Below, in pieces: positions 15,171-24,494 of a stretch of 64,000 bases of DNA (the stretch's first letter is position 1; each line of letters starts with the position of its first letter). The stretch comes from CAXTPV01 sp965276715. GTDB taxonomy: Bacteria > Pseudomonadota > Alphaproteobacteria > Acetobacterales > Acetobacteraceae. The notes beneath the pieces are model-generated. The model worked only from the letters and a program-made list of their open reading frames with translations. It did not search any database and had not been told where the DNA came from. Location: the NCBI GenBank assembly GCA_965276715.1, contig OZ255622.1:1798001-1862000 (forward strand). Reading direction: 5' to 3'. A program made the translations under genes and the position numbers.

Positions 15171-16469
15171 ATGTCTGATCTCGGACGGACGCAATTCGGA
15201 CCCGACGGCATCGGCCGGCGGGTGGTGGTCACCGGGCTCGGCATCGCGAGCCCCCTCGGCATCGGCATCGAACATGTCTGGGACCGCCTCGTCGAGGGCC
15301 ATTCCGGCATCGGCGCGATCCAGTCCTTCGACACCTCCGAGCTGACCTCCAAGATCGCGGGCACCGTGCCGGCTGGAACACGTGCCGACGGCGGCCTGAC
15401 CCTGTCGGAATGGGTCCCGGTCAAGGACCAGAAGAAGATGGACCGTTTCATCCATCTCGGCATGGTCGCCGCCATCGAGGCGATCGAGAGCTCCGGCTGG
15501 ATGCCGCAGGACGACGAAAGCCGCGAGCGGACCGGCGTGATGATCGGCTCCGGGATCGGCGGCCTCGAGACGATCCAGGAGGCGTCGATCCTGCTCCATG
15601 AAGGCAAGGGCAGGCGCCTGTCGCCCTTCTTCATCCCGTCAGCCCTGATCAACCTCGCCTCCGGCCAGCTCTCGATCCGCTACGGCTTCCAGGGGCCGAA
15701 CCACGCGGTCGTGACCGCCTGCGCCACCGGCGTGCACGCGATCGGCGACGCGTCGCGCCTGATCATGCTCGGCGACGCCGACGTGATGATCGCCGGCGGC
15801 GCCGAGGGCGCGGTCTGCGCGCTCGGCATGCAGGGATTTTGCGCCGCGCGCGCGCTCTCGACCGACTTCAACGACGAGCCCGCGCGCGCGTCGCGGCCGT
15901 GGGATGCCGGACGCGACGGCTTCGTGATGGGAGAGGGGGCCGGGATCGTGGTGCTCGAGGAACTCGAGCACGCGCGCGCCCGTGGTGCCACGATCTATGG
16001 CGAGATCGCCGGCTACGGCATGTCCGGCGACGCCTTCCACATCACAGCACCCGGCAACAACGGCGCCTTCAGGGCGATGCGCGCCGCATTGCGCAGCGGC
16101 GGCCTGTCCCCGTCCGACATCCAGTACGTCAACGCGCACGGCACCTCGACGCCGGCCGGCGACGATCTCGAGCTCGATTCGGTCGAGCGCTTCTTCGGCG
16201 ACGCGGCACGCGGCCTGGCGATGTCCTCGACCAAGTCCGCGACCGGCCACCTGCTCGGGGCCGCCGGCGCGATCGAGGCGATCTTCTCGCTGCTCGCCAT
16301 CCGTGACGGCGTCGCACCGCCCACGCTCAATCTCGAGAACCCGAGCCGCGACAGCGTGATCGACCGCGTCGCCCTCACCGCCCAGGAGCGCCCGATCGAC
16401 ACCGTGCTCTCCAACAGCTTCGGCTTCGGCGGCACCAACGCGAGCATCCTGTTCAGGGCCCTGCACTGA
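15171..16469 (+). CDS. fabF: Beta-ketoacyl-ACP synthase II
   Basis: FabF condenses malonyl-ACP with acyl-ACP. The 432-residue thiolase-fold enzyme has the Cys-His-His triad: Cys184 in TACATG, His323 in NAHGTSTP and His360 in SATGHLLGAAG, plus the terminal NSFGFGGTNAS. An N-terminal extension of about 15 residues precedes RRVVVTGLGIASPLG. It starts 21 bases after acpP and overlaps mltG if that gene starts at CTG 16466. Confidence 0.97.
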   Translation: MSDLGRTQFGPDGIGRRVVVTGLGIASPLGIGIEHVWDRLVEGHSGIGAIQSFDTSELTSKIAGTVPAGTRADGGLTLSEWVPVKDQKKMDRFIHLGMVAAIEAIESSGWMPQDDESRERTGVMIGSGIGGLETIQEASILLHEGKGRRLSPFFIPSALINLASGQLSIRYGFQGPNHAVVTACATGVHAIGDASRLIMLGDADVMIAGGAEGAVCALGMQGFCAARALSTDFNDEPARASRPWDAGRDGFVMGEGAGIVVLEELEHARARGATIYGEIAGYGMSGDAFHITAPGNNGAFRAMRAALRSGGLSPSDIQYVNAHGTSTPAGDDLELDSVERFFGDAARGLAMSSTKSATGHLLGAAGAIEAIFSLLAIRDGVAPPTLNLENPSRDSVIDRVALTAQERPIDTVLSNSFGFGGTNASILFRALH

Positions 16470-17434
16470 ACCGTCGGACGATCCGGCGCGCCGCATGGCT
16501 TCTGGCGACGTCCTTGCTCGGCGGTCTCGCGGTCTCCGGCGGCTGGCTCGTCTTCACCCGACCGGGCCCGATGCGCGACGCGGCCGACATCGTGGTACCG
16601 CGCGGTTCGCTGGCCGCGGTCGGCATCACCCTGCGCAATGACGGCGTCGTCGGCAGCGCGCTCGGCTTCCGTCTCGCCGCCCTGGCGACCCGCGGCGAGG
16701 GGCCGGTTCATGCGGCCGAGCTCGCGTTCCCGGCCCACGCCAGCCTGCGCACGGTGCTGACCGTGCTGCGCACCGGCCACCCGGTCGAGCACGCGCTCAC
16801 CATCCCCGAGGGGCTGACCGCCGCCGAGATCGCCGGCCTCGTCTCTCGCGCCGACGCGCTCGCCGGGCCCGTCAGCGTGCCGCCGGAGGGATCGATCCTG
16901 CCGCAGACCTACGAGTTCGAACGCGGCGCCACCCGCGAGTCACTGCTTCGTCGCATGCAGGCGGCGATGCGGCGGACGCTCGACGAGGTCTGGCACGACC
17001 GCGATCCGGCCGCCGGCGTCGCCTCGCCGGCCTCGCTGCTGGTGCTGGCAAGCCTCGTCGAGCGCGAGACGGGTGTCGCGTCCGAGCGCGCCACGGTGGC
17101 GGCCGTCTTCCTCCATCGGCTGCGGCTGGGAATGAAGCTGCAGTCCGATCCGACGGCCGCCTACCAGGCGGCGGGCGGTCTCGGATCGCTGGCTCGGCCG
17201 CTCACGCGCGCGGACCTCGAGGCGCCCGGCCCCACCAATACCTACGTCATCGCGGGGCTGCCGGCGGCACCGATCTGCGCGCCCGGGCTCGCCTCGCTCC
17301 AGGCCGCCGCTCACCCGGCCCGTACCGACGCGCTCTACTTCGTCGCCAGCGGCGCCGGCGGCCACGTGTTCGCGGCCAGCCTCCCCGAACACCAGCACAA
17401 CGTCGTCAGGTATCGCGAGGCGGGCTCGCGCTGA
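16466..17434 (+). CDS. mltG: Endolytic peptidoglycan transglycosylase MltG (CTG start proposed)
   Basis: MltG cleaves nascent glycan strands and helps set glycan length. Family signatures are LPQTYEF, LASLVERETG with the catalytic Glu, LQSDPTAAY and TNTYVIAGLPAAPICAPG. The usual N-terminal basic residues and membrane anchor (RRTIRRAAWLLATSLLGG) are only complete if translation begins upstream of the TTG at 16514. The only candidate there is CTG at 16466, which overlaps the fabF stop as CTGA. The end overlaps the convergent MFS gene by 29 bases. The position after fabF matches other alphaproteobacteria, although yicC, which often follows, is missing. Confidence 0.88.
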   Translation: MNRRTIRRAAWLLATSLLGGLAVSGGWLVFTRPGPMRDAADIVVPRGSLAAVGITLRNDGVVGSALGFRLAALATRGEGPVHAAELAFPAHASLRTVLTVLRTGHPVEHALTIPEGLTAAEIAGLVSRADALAGPVSVPPEGSILPQTYEFERGATRESLLRRMQAAMRRTLDEVWHDRDPAAGVASPASLLVLASLVERETGVASERATVAAVFLHRLRLGMKLQSDPTAAYQAAGGLGSLARPLTRADLEAPGPTNTYVIAGLPAAPICAPGLASLQAAAHPARTDALYFVASGAGGHVFAASLPEHQHNVVRYREAGSR

Positions 17435-18605
17435 TCCGGCTGAAATGCCAGGCGGCCCAGGGCAGCGCCAGTGCCGTGAGTGCCAGCGCCGCGCGCAGCC
17501 CGACGGCATCGCTGAGCACACCGGTCAGGATCGGACCCAGCACCGTTCCCGCCAGGTTGACCACGAACAGCATCACCGACAGCGCGGTCGCCCGCATCCC
17601 CGCGGGCGCGAGTTCCTGCACGATCGCCGCCGAGGGCGCGGCATAGGCGGCGCCGAACAGCGCCGGCAGGACGAACAGCCAGACCGGCACCGCGCGGCCC
17701 GGATCGAGATAGAAGGCGGCGAGCGACGGACATGTCACCAGGCAGATCGCGGCCAGGAACAGCGGCCGCCGATGTCCGGCACGGTCGGCAAGCCATCCGG
17801 TGAGCAGGACGCCCGCCAGACCCACCACACCGCTCATCAGGCCCAGGAACAGGCCGGCATCGCGCGCGCCCATCCCGTGTTCGCGCTGCAGGAACGACGG
17901 CAGCCAGGCGAGTGCCGAGAAGCCGGCGAGCCCGGCCAGGCTGTTGGCGGCGAGCAGGTGACGGAAGGCGGGCAGCCGGCCAAGCCTGGCGAGGACCGAC
18001 ATCGTCCGGACCCGGAGCGCCGGGGTCGGCCGCGGATCGGCGATCGTCAGCCGGGTCAGGACCGCGACCAGCAGGCCCGGCAGGCCGCAGACCAGGCAGG
18101 CCGCGCGCCAGCCATGCCGCTCGCCGACCCAGCCGCCGACGGCGAATCCCGCCAGCACGCCGAGATTGAGGCCCGCGCCATAGACCCCGAGTGCCAGGCC
18201 GCGCCGGCGCGGCCCGGCGAGATCGGCGATCAGCGATTGCGCGGCCGGCGTCGCGCCGGCCTCGCCGACGCCGACGCCGATCCGAGTCCCGAACAGCGTC
18301 CCGAACGAGGTGCTGACGGTGGCGAGCGCCGTGAAGCCGGAGAAGATCGCGAGCGAGGCGGCGATGATCGAGCGGCGCGAGCCGCGATCGGCCAGGCGCG
18401 CGATCGGCACGCCGACCGCGGTGTAGAAGATCGCGAACGGCAGCCCCGCCAGCAGGCCGAGCGCCGTGTCCGACAGCCGGAACTCGGCGCGCACCTGCGG
18501 CAGGACGACGGCAATCACCTGCCCGTCGGCCCATTTGAGCGCATAGCCGGCCGCGAGCAGCGCGACGGTCCAGGCGAGGAGAGCCTCGCCGGGCGCCGTT
18601 CTCAG
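17406..18605 (-). CDS. MFS transporter, twelve-helix (CTG start proposed)
   Basis: A membrane transporter of about 399 residues. The first loop carries the MFS signature (GVPIARLADRGSRR) and helix 4-5 the GVGEAGATPAAQSLIADL motif common in the spinster-like branch of MFS. The frame is open far upstream but that part merely shadows the acetate channel gene. The helix-1 sequence EALLAWTVALLAAGYALKW begins right after the end of that gene, and the only start there is CTG at 18605 overlapping the TGA as CTGA. The substrate is unknown. Confidence 0.85.
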   Translation of the reverse strand: MRTAPGEALLAWTVALLAAGYALKWADGQVIAVVLPQVRAEFRLSDTALGLLAGLPFAIFYTAVGVPIARLADRGSRRSIIAASLAIFSGFTALATVSTSFGTLFGTRIGVGVGEAGATPAAQSLIADLAGPRRRGLALGVYGAGLNLGVLAGFAVGGWVGERHGWRAACLVCGLPGLLVAVLTRLTIADPRPTPALRVRTMSVLARLGRLPAFRHLLAANSLAGLAGFSALAWLPSFLQREHGMGARDAGLFLGLMSGVVGLAGVLLTGWLADRAGHRRPLFLAAICLVTCPSLAAFYLDPGRAVPVWLFVLPALFGAAYAAPSAAIVQELAPAGMRATALSVMLFVVNLAGTVLGPILTGVLSDAVGLRAALALTALALPWAAWHFSRISASPPRDT

Positions 18606-19204
18606 CGAGACGCGACCGCGAGGTCGGCGACCCGCGACGCGCCCGGCGCCGGCCCGAGACGGCCGATCGGCAGCACCTCCCGGCCCGCCGTCTCGGACAG
18701 CACCTCGGCCGCCGCGAGATAGATCGCGGCGATCGCGGTCAGCAGTCCGGTATAGCCGCCCGCCATGTGGATCATCGCACTCCCGGTCCACTCCCCCGCC
18801 GCCAGCAGGAAGAAGGTGATCCAGAGCAGGAGGAACACCGTGCCGACGGCGCGATTGGCATAGAAAGTGGCGAACCACATGAACAGGGTGAACACGCCCC
18901 AGAGCGCGAGATACCAGCCGACGAAACTCGCGGGCACGGTGGCGTGGAAGAATTCGACGAACAGCGCGAACGACCACCAGAACGCGCCATAGCTGCAGAA
19001 GGCGACGAAGCCGAACGTGTTGCCGCGCGGCAGTTCGCAGATCCCGGCGACGAACTGGGCGGTGCCGCCGAAGGCGAGCGCCATCGCGAGCACCATCGGC
19101 ACCGCCGTCGGCGGATACCAGCCTGCGTTGACCATGCTGAGCAGCCAGGTCGTCAGGCCGAAGCCGGTCAGCCCCAGCGGGGCCGGGTTGGCGTAGGACT
19201 TCAT
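18602..19204 (-). CDS. satP: Acetate uptake transporter, GPR1/FUN34/YaaH (SatP) family
   Basis: A 200-residue six-helix protein. The family signature is at the N-terminus (YANPAPLGLTGFGLTTW), and the helices include WYPPTAVPMVLAMALAFGG and GNTFGFVAFCSYGAFWWS. Members move acetate or succinate across the inner membrane. The ATG at 19204 has GGAGAG upstream. It overlaps the MFS gene downstream, which points to co-translation and possibly a related organic-acid substrate for the MFS protein. Confidence 0.92.
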   Translation of the reverse strand: MKSYANPAPLGLTGFGLTTWLLSMVNAGWYPPTAVPMVLAMALAFGGTAQFVAGICELPRGNTFGFVAFCSYGAFWWSFALFVEFFHATVPASFVGWYLALWGVFTLFMWFATFYANRAVGTVFLLLWITFFLLAAGEWTGSAMIHMAGGYTGLLTAIAAIYLAAAEVLSETAGREVLPIGRLGPAPGASRVADLAVASR

Positions 19205-19283
19205 GAACGATCTCTCCTCGGACACCGCTCCTTCGATCGGGGAGCTTCGGTTCCAGACGGCAACGATGCCACGAAGCCGGTCC

Positions 19284-20084
19284 CTATGCACCCCGGACGG
19301 TCGGCATCGGCGGTGGTGCCCGCGACGGCTGGCGGCGCAGGATCTCCTCGCGCGCGCGGGCGGGCAGCATCGAGACCAGGCGCGCCCCGCCGCCGATATG
19401 CGCGGGAAAGACGAGGCGGCGGCGGCCGCGCCTGACGCCGCCGATGATCAGCGCCGCCGCTTCGTCCACGCCCAGCAGGCCGGGCATCGGGAAGTCGTTG
19501 TCCGCCGTCATCGGCGTGCGCACGAAGCCCGGACAGATGCTGGTCAGCTTCACGCCGCGGCGCGCCATGTTGGCGGCCGTCGCCACCGTCCAGACGTCGA
19601 TCGCCGCCTTCGAGGCGCAGTAGCTCGGCGTGTGCGGATAGGCGATGAGGGCGGCGACGGAGGCGATGACCGCGATGCGGCCGCGCACGCCGGCGCCGTC
19701 CGGCGCCTGGGCCAGCATCAGGTCGAGCGCCGGCAGGACGGTGTTCATCACCCCGTCGACATTGACCGAGAAGGTCGCGCGGATCTGCGCGTCCGGCTCG
19801 CGTCCGTCGGGGTCGATCCCGTAGGCGACGCCCGCGTTGGCGAACACCAGGTCGAGCGGCGCGCTCGCCTCCACCAGGGCCTGCATCCCGGACCGGTCGG
19901 CAACGTCGAGCGCGTGGGTTTCGGCCCGCGCGCCGCGGTCGCGGCAGGCGGCGGCGGACGCCGCGAGGCGGATCGTGTCGCGGCCGGTCAGGACGAGCGT
20001 GGCGCCGGGTCGTGCGAGGGCGCGCGCGAGTGCCTCGCCGATGCCGCTCGAGGCACCGGTGATCAGAATTCTGTCCTGCTTCAT
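19284..20084 (-). CDS. Short-chain dehydrogenase/reductase
   Basis: A 266-residue SDR. Cofactor motif TGASSGIGEALARALA, NAG motif (FANAGVAYG), catalytic Ser in VIASVAALIAYP and YCASKAA. The C-terminal segment PGFVRTPMTADNDFPMPGL and GGVRRGRRRLVFPAHIG resembles the subgroup of small-molecule or lipid SDRs often annotated as NADP-dependent. The ATG at 20084 immediately precedes the Rossmann motif; longer starts run into antisense of gmk. The substrate is unknown. It starts 79 bases upstream of the SatP gene, same strand. Confidence 0.9.
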   Translation of the reverse strand: MKQDRILITGASSGIGEALARALARPGATLVLTGRDTIRLAASAAACRDRGARAETHALDVADRSGMQALVEASAPLDLVFANAGVAYGIDPDGREPDAQIRATFSVNVDGVMNTVLPALDLMLAQAPDGAGVRGRIAVIASVAALIAYPHTPSYCASKAAIDVWTVATAANMARRGVKLTSICPGFVRTPMTADNDFPMPGLLGVDEAAALIIGGVRRGRRRLVFPAHIGGGARLVSMLPARAREEILRRQPSRAPPPMPTVRGA

Positions 20085-20162
20085 GTCGCGCGAGACTGGC
20101 ACAGGCTGATAGAAGGAGCCAGCCGACGGCCGATGCCGGCCGCGGCGGGCGGATGAGAGAGC

Positions 20163-20828
20163 GTGGACCCGACTTCGACCGATCCTGTCAGGCGGCCACG
20201 TGGCGTGTGCCTGGTGATCGCGGCACCGTCCGGCGCCGGCAAGAGCACGATCGCCAACGCGCTGCGTGCGTCCGACAAGAACCTGGCGCATTCGGTCAGC
20301 GTGACCACCCGCCGCATCCGGCCGGCCGAGGTCGAGGGACTGCACTACCATTTCCGCAGCGAAGCGGCCTTCGCCGCCATGGCCGAGGCAGGCGAGCTCG
20401 TCGAATGGGCCCATGTCTTCGGCCGCTCCTACGGCACGCCCCGTGCGCCGGTCGAGCGCGCGCTGGCCGAAGGGCGCGACATGGTCTTCGACATCGACTG
20501 GCAGGGGCATCGCCAGCTCAAGGCGGCACTCCCAGGCGACGTGGTCGGCCTGTTCGTGCTGCCCCCGTCCCTCGACGTGCTCGAGGCGAGGCTGCGCGGC
20601 CGCGGCCAGGACGACGAGGCGGAGATCGCGCGCCGGATGGCAGCCGCCCGCGACGAGTGCGCGCACTGGCCGGAGTTCGACCATGTGGTGGTCAACGCGC
20701 ATCTCGACCGCGCGGTCGACGTTGCCCGCGCGGTGCTCGAGGCGGCACGCCACGCGACCGCCCGGCAGGCCTCCCGGGCGCAGGCGATCGCGGGGGCACA
20801 TCCTGCCCCGACAAGGAGAGACCCATGA
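20163..20828 (+). CDS. gmk: Guanylate kinase
   Basis: Guanylate kinase phosphorylates GMP to GDP. The P-loop is APSGAGKST (residues 21-29), followed by the GMP-binding VSVTTRRIRPAEVEGLHYHF and the FDIDWQG segment of the family. The start is a GTG at 20163. In many alphaproteobacteria gmk lies next to mltG and yicC; here three reverse-strand genes separate mltG from gmk and yicC is absent. The stop overlaps the next small gene as ATGA. The C-terminal 20 residues are an extra Ala/Arg-rich tail. Confidence 0.96.
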   Translation: MDPTSTDPVRRPRGVCLVIAAPSGAGKSTIANALRASDKNLAHSVSVTTRRIRPAEVEGLHYHFRSEAAFAAMAEAGELVEWAHVFGRSYGTPRAPVERALAEGRDMVFDIDWQGHRQLKAALPGDVVGLFVLPPSLDVLEARLRGRGQDDEAEIARRMAAARDECAHWPEFDHVVVNAHLDRAVDVARAVLEAARHATARQASRAQAIAGAHPAPTRRDP

Positions 20829-21130
20829 TGACCATCGACATGTTCCGCGACCTCACCGCCGAGCCGGCGCCGCCGGCCGGCCTGACGCCCGCCCTGCAGG
20901 CGCTCTGGTGGGCCGGCAGGAACAATTGGGACCGGGCGCACGAATCCGTCCAGCAGCACGAAGGCGATGCGGATTGCGACCTCGTGCACGCATATCTGCA
21001 TCGGCGGGAGGGCGATCTCGGCAACGCCCGCCACTGGTATCGCGCGGCCGGCCGGCCCATGCCGACCGTCTCCATCCCGGACGAGTGGACCGACATCGCA
21101 AGCGCGCTGCTGTCGCGGCATTCGTCCTGA
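20825..21130 (+). CDS. Conserved hypothetical protein, about 100 residues
   Basis: A 101-residue soluble protein, MMTIDMFRDLTAEPAPP at the start, with WWAGRNNWDRAHESVQQ, DLVHAYLHRREGD and GNARHWYRAAGRP. This pattern of two helix pairs resembles small SEL1/TPR-like proteins that I recall from many alphaproteobacteria as 'hypothetical'. It overlaps gmk by ATGA and has AAGGAGAG in front, so it is co-expressed with gmk. The function is unknown. Confidence 0.75.
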   Translation: MMTIDMFRDLTAEPAPPAGLTPALQALWWAGRNNWDRAHESVQQHEGDADCDLVHAYLHRREGDLGNARHWYRAAGRPMPTVSIPDEWTDIASALLSRHSS

Positions 21131-21157
21131 CGCCTCACGAATTGGAGTGGCTCGATC

Positions 21158-23110
21158 TTGAACTCACGATACCTGCTGGCGCTGGCGGCTGTCCTCGGCG
21201 CCGCGCCGCTCCTGGTCGCCCAGGCACCGGCGCCGGCCCCGCCCGCCACGGGCGGCGACATTCCGCCGCACTTCACCGTCGAGCACGGCACCTTCGACTA
21301 CGACAAGCGCGACGTGATGATCCCGATGCGGGATGGTGTCACGCTGCACGCCGTCATCATCGTGCCGCACGACGTCAAGCACGGCCCGATCATGCTCGAC
21401 CGCACGCCCTACGGCGCCAAGGACAACACCAGCAAGGTCACCACGCCGCGCGTCGCGGAGCTGATGCGCGGTACCTTCCGTGACCTGCTGACGCACGGCT
21501 ACATCGTGGCTTTCGAGGATGTCCGCGGCAAATACGGATCGGGCGGCGACTACGTGATGAACCGTCCCGTCGTCGGCCCGCTGAACGCGACGAAGGTCGA
21601 CCACAGCACCGACGCCTACGACACGATCGACTGGCTGATCAAGCATGTCCCCGAATCGAACGGCCGCGTCGGCACGATCGGAACCAGCTATGACGGCTTC
21701 ACCGTCCTGATGAGCCTGATCCATCCGCACCCGGCGCTGAAGGCCGCGGTCCCGATCAACCCGATGGTCGACACTTGGATCGGGGACGACTGGTTCCATC
21801 ACGGCGCGTTCCGCGAGGAGATGATGGACTATGTCTACTTCCAGACCGCGACGAAGGATTCGAGCCTCGACTGGTGGTCGAACGCCCATGACGACTTCCC
21901 GCTCTACCTCGATCACGTCTCGGCCGGTGCGTTCGGCAAGACCATGGGCCTCGAGCAGTTGCCGTTCTGGCATCGGCTGACCGGCCATCCGAGCGACGAC
22001 GCGTTCTGGCAAGGACAGGCGGTCGACAAGCTGCTCGCCCGGGCGCCGCTGACCGTGCCCACCCTGTTCGTCCAGGGCCAATGGGACCAGGAGGACATCT
22101 ACGGCGCGATGGCGGCCTACGAGGCGACCCAGCCGCAGGACGCGGGCGGCAACCGCTTCCTCGTCATCGGCCCCTGGCACCACGGCCAGGCCAATATCCG
22201 CGCGGCGTCCCTCGGACCGTTCGACTGGGACGGCGACACCGGCGCCTGGTTCCGCCACCACGTCATGCTGCCCTTCCTCGATCAGCGCCTGAAAGAGGGC
22301 GCGCCGCCGGCCCCGATCGCGCCGGTCACCGCCTTCCAGACCGGCACCGACACCTGGCGCACCTACCAGTCCTGGCCGCAATCCTGCCCCGACTGCGCCG
22401 ACAAGGGGCGCGCGCTCTATCTGCAGCCGGGCAACAAGCTCGCCTTCGACCCGCCGCCCGCGAACGGCGGCGCCGACGAGTACGTCGCCGATCCGGCCAA
22501 GCCGGTGCCCTACCGCCTGCGGCCGATCCGTCCGACCTATGCCGGCGACAGCACCTGGCGCACCTGGCTGGTGGACGACCAGCGCTTCGCCGACGGCCGC
22601 CCCGACGTGCTGAGCTACAGCACCGACCCGCTCACGGCGCCGGTCGCGCTGTCGGGCGCGCCGGTCGCGCACCTGTTCGCGTCGACCACCGGCACCGATG
22701 CCGACTGGGTGGTCAAGCTGATCGACGTCTATCCCGACAGCGTGCCGGACACGCCCGCGCTCGGCGGCTACGAGCTCGGCGTCAGCATGGACATCATGCG
22801 CGGCCGCTACCGCGACGATCCGGCCCATCCCAGCCCAATCCCGGCCAACCGCACCATCGCCTACAGCCTGACGCTCCCGAACGTGAACCACGTCTTCTTG
22901 CCCGGCCACCGCATCATGGTGCAGATCCAGTCGAGCTGGTTCCCGCTCTACGACCGCAACCCGCAGACCTACGTGCCCAACATCTTCTTCGCCCAGGCCG
23001 GCGACTTCACCAAGGCGACCGACCGCGTCTTCCACACCCCGCAAGCCGCGAGCTACCTCCAGCTCCCCATCGTCCCCGCCGACGACGGCAAAATCGTCGA
23101 AGCAAATTAG
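21158..23110 (+). CDS. CocE/NonD family secreted hydrolase (Xaa-Pro dipeptidyl-peptidase-like)
   Basis: A 650-residue alpha/beta hydrolase with a signal peptide (MNSRYLLALAAVLGAAPLL, cleavage near AQA). Ser177 in GTSYDGF is the nucleophile; Asp is probably in GQWDQED and His in GPWHHGQ. The C-terminal jelly-roll domain (PVALSGAPVAHLFASTT onward) is typical of CocE, glutaryl-acylase and X-Pro peptidase relatives. Members hydrolyse esters, amides or acyl side chains; the substrate is not determinable. The start is a TTG at 21158, 28 bases after the previous gene and preceded by GGAG. Confidence 0.9.
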   Translation: MNSRYLLALAAVLGAAPLLVAQAPAPAPPATGGDIPPHFTVEHGTFDYDKRDVMIPMRDGVTLHAVIIVPHDVKHGPIMLDRTPYGAKDNTSKVTTPRVAELMRGTFRDLLTHGYIVAFEDVRGKYGSGGDYVMNRPVVGPLNATKVDHSTDAYDTIDWLIKHVPESNGRVGTIGTSYDGFTVLMSLIHPHPALKAAVPINPMVDTWIGDDWFHHGAFREEMMDYVYFQTATKDSSLDWWSNAHDDFPLYLDHVSAGAFGKTMGLEQLPFWHRLTGHPSDDAFWQGQAVDKLLARAPLTVPTLFVQGQWDQEDIYGAMAAYEATQPQDAGGNRFLVIGPWHHGQANIRAASLGPFDWDGDTGAWFRHHVMLPFLDQRLKEGAPPAPIAPVTAFQTGTDTWRTYQSWPQSCPDCADKGRALYLQPGNKLAFDPPPANGGADEYVADPAKPVPYRLRPIRPTYAGDSTWRTWLVDDQRFADGRPDVLSYSTDPLTAPVALSGAPVAHLFASTTGTDADWVVKLIDVYPDSVPDTPALGGYELGVSMDIMRGRYRDDPAHPSPIPANRTIAYSLTLPNVNHVFLPGHRIMVQIQSSWFPLYDRNPQTYVPNIFFAQAGDFTKATDRVFHTPQAASYLQLPIVPADDGKIVEAN

Positions 23111-23164
23111 GCTTTCTTTCCCCCGTTCGTTTTGTTAGGAGGTTGAGTTCGTTGCGGACAAGGC

Positions 23165-24406
23165 GTGGTGGGGGTTTGGGTGTCGAGCACTGTCGCCTAC
23201 GGCCCGGCATCGAACGCCGACATCCGCACATTCAGAAGCAACGCCTGGCAAATTCGTGTCCGCGACGGAGGCCTGCTGCACGAAACCGTCGCACGCCTTC
23301 TGGTCGTGCCGCTGGCCCTGAATCATGCCTTCGAGGGGATCCGGCAATACGGTCGGGCGGTACGCGAGCGTGACGGCGTGTCCCGCATCGTGCAGTTCGC
23401 GCGGTTGACGTCGGACTTCGGTCATCGCGTACGTGCCGATGATTTCTACCTGCACCAGCTGCATCTCGACAGCCGCCGTCATCTGGCTGCTCGTCATTTC
23501 GACTTCAAGCAAGTCCTGCCGATGCAGCAATATCTGATCGAGGCGGCACGTGCCGGCGACTACGACTTGCTGCGCTCGAAGTCGCTCTTTGCCGCCCGGT
23601 GCGTCGAGCTCGATCTGCCCACGGTCCCCGTGCTCGCCGAGTTCGTTTCGGGTGCGGTCCTCCCGCCGGAACCGCTGATGCCTGATGCCGACCTGTTCTC
23701 CAAGCCGTCCGATCTGATGCTCGGTGTCGGCGGGGCCCTGTGGCGGCATTCGCACGGCGGCTACCTGAGCGGAGATGGAGAAATCCTCACCGCGGCCGAG
23801 CTTTGCGCGCGCCTTGCCGCTCAGTCGCGGACCATCCCCGAGTTGGGCGGCTCGGGCGCCATCCTGCTCCAGCCCAGACGATCCAATCACGCGGCCATTC
23901 TCGGCAGACTGACCCAGGGCGGCCTCGCGACCGTCCGGTTGGTCACGAGCACCACGCCGTCGGGCGACGTCTGCATGTTGCCGCCGGTGATCCGGATGCC
24001 GGTCGGCGACAGCATTGCCGACAACTTCATCCAAGGAGGCCTCGCCGCACCCGTCGACATCGTCTCCGGCCGGATCTGCGGTCCGGCCGTTCGGCGCGAC
24101 AAATCCTCGGCCGTGTGGACGCTGCACGCTCACCCCGATACGGGCGTCGCCTTCGATGGATTCCAGCTACCGTTCTGGCCGGAAGTCCTCGCACTCGGAC
24201 GTCGGGCGCACCGCGCGTTCCCAAGCCTGCACTTCATCGGCTGGGACATCCCGATCCTCGCACACGGTCCGGTGCTGCTCGAAGGCAATGCCTGGTGGGA
24301 TGTCGACCTGACCGTGCTCCCGCACCGCATCTCGCTCTCCGACACTCCCTTCGTCACCCTCTACAACCACCATTACGGGAACGTGGCTCGTTTGACATGC
24401 GACTAG
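23165..24406 (+). CDS. Sugar-transfer-associated ATP-grasp protein
   Basis: A 413-residue protein resembling the ATPgrasp_ST family (PF14397). Features include KPSDLMLGVGGALWRHSHGG (nucleotide-binding part), ILLQPRRSNH, the metal-binding region FPSLHFIGWDIPILAHGPVL followed by LLEGNAWWD, and the strand AVWTLHAHPDTG. ATP-grasp enzymes ligate carboxylates to amines or thiols; this branch often lies in exopolysaccharide loci. No glycosyltransferase is adjacent, so the role is open. The start is a GTG at 23165; the first 25 residues are not conserved-looking and a later start is possible. Confidence 0.75.
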   Translation: MVGVWVSSTVAYGPASNADIRTFRSNAWQIRVRDGGLLHETVARLLVVPLALNHAFEGIRQYGRAVRERDGVSRIVQFARLTSDFGHRVRADDFYLHQLHLDSRRHLAARHFDFKQVLPMQQYLIEAARAGDYDLLRSKSLFAARCVELDLPTVPVLAEFVSGAVLPPEPLMPDADLFSKPSDLMLGVGGALWRHSHGGYLSGDGEILTAAELCARLAAQSRTIPELGGSGAILLQPRRSNHAAILGRLTQGGLATVRLVTSTTPSGDVCMLPPVIRMPVGDSIADNFIQGGLAAPVDIVSGRICGPAVRRDKSSAVWTLHAHPDTGVAFDGFQLPFWPEVLALGRRAHRAFPSLHFIGWDIPILAHGPVLLEGNAWWDVDLTVLPHRISLSDTPFVTLYNHHYGNVARLTCD

Positions 24407-24494
24407 CTCGGCTCGACGCCAGAGCGTAGATGGTCTGCTCGACCGCGACCGATCTCCATCGTGCTCGAGAGCGCATGATGGTTCCGACGGGCGA

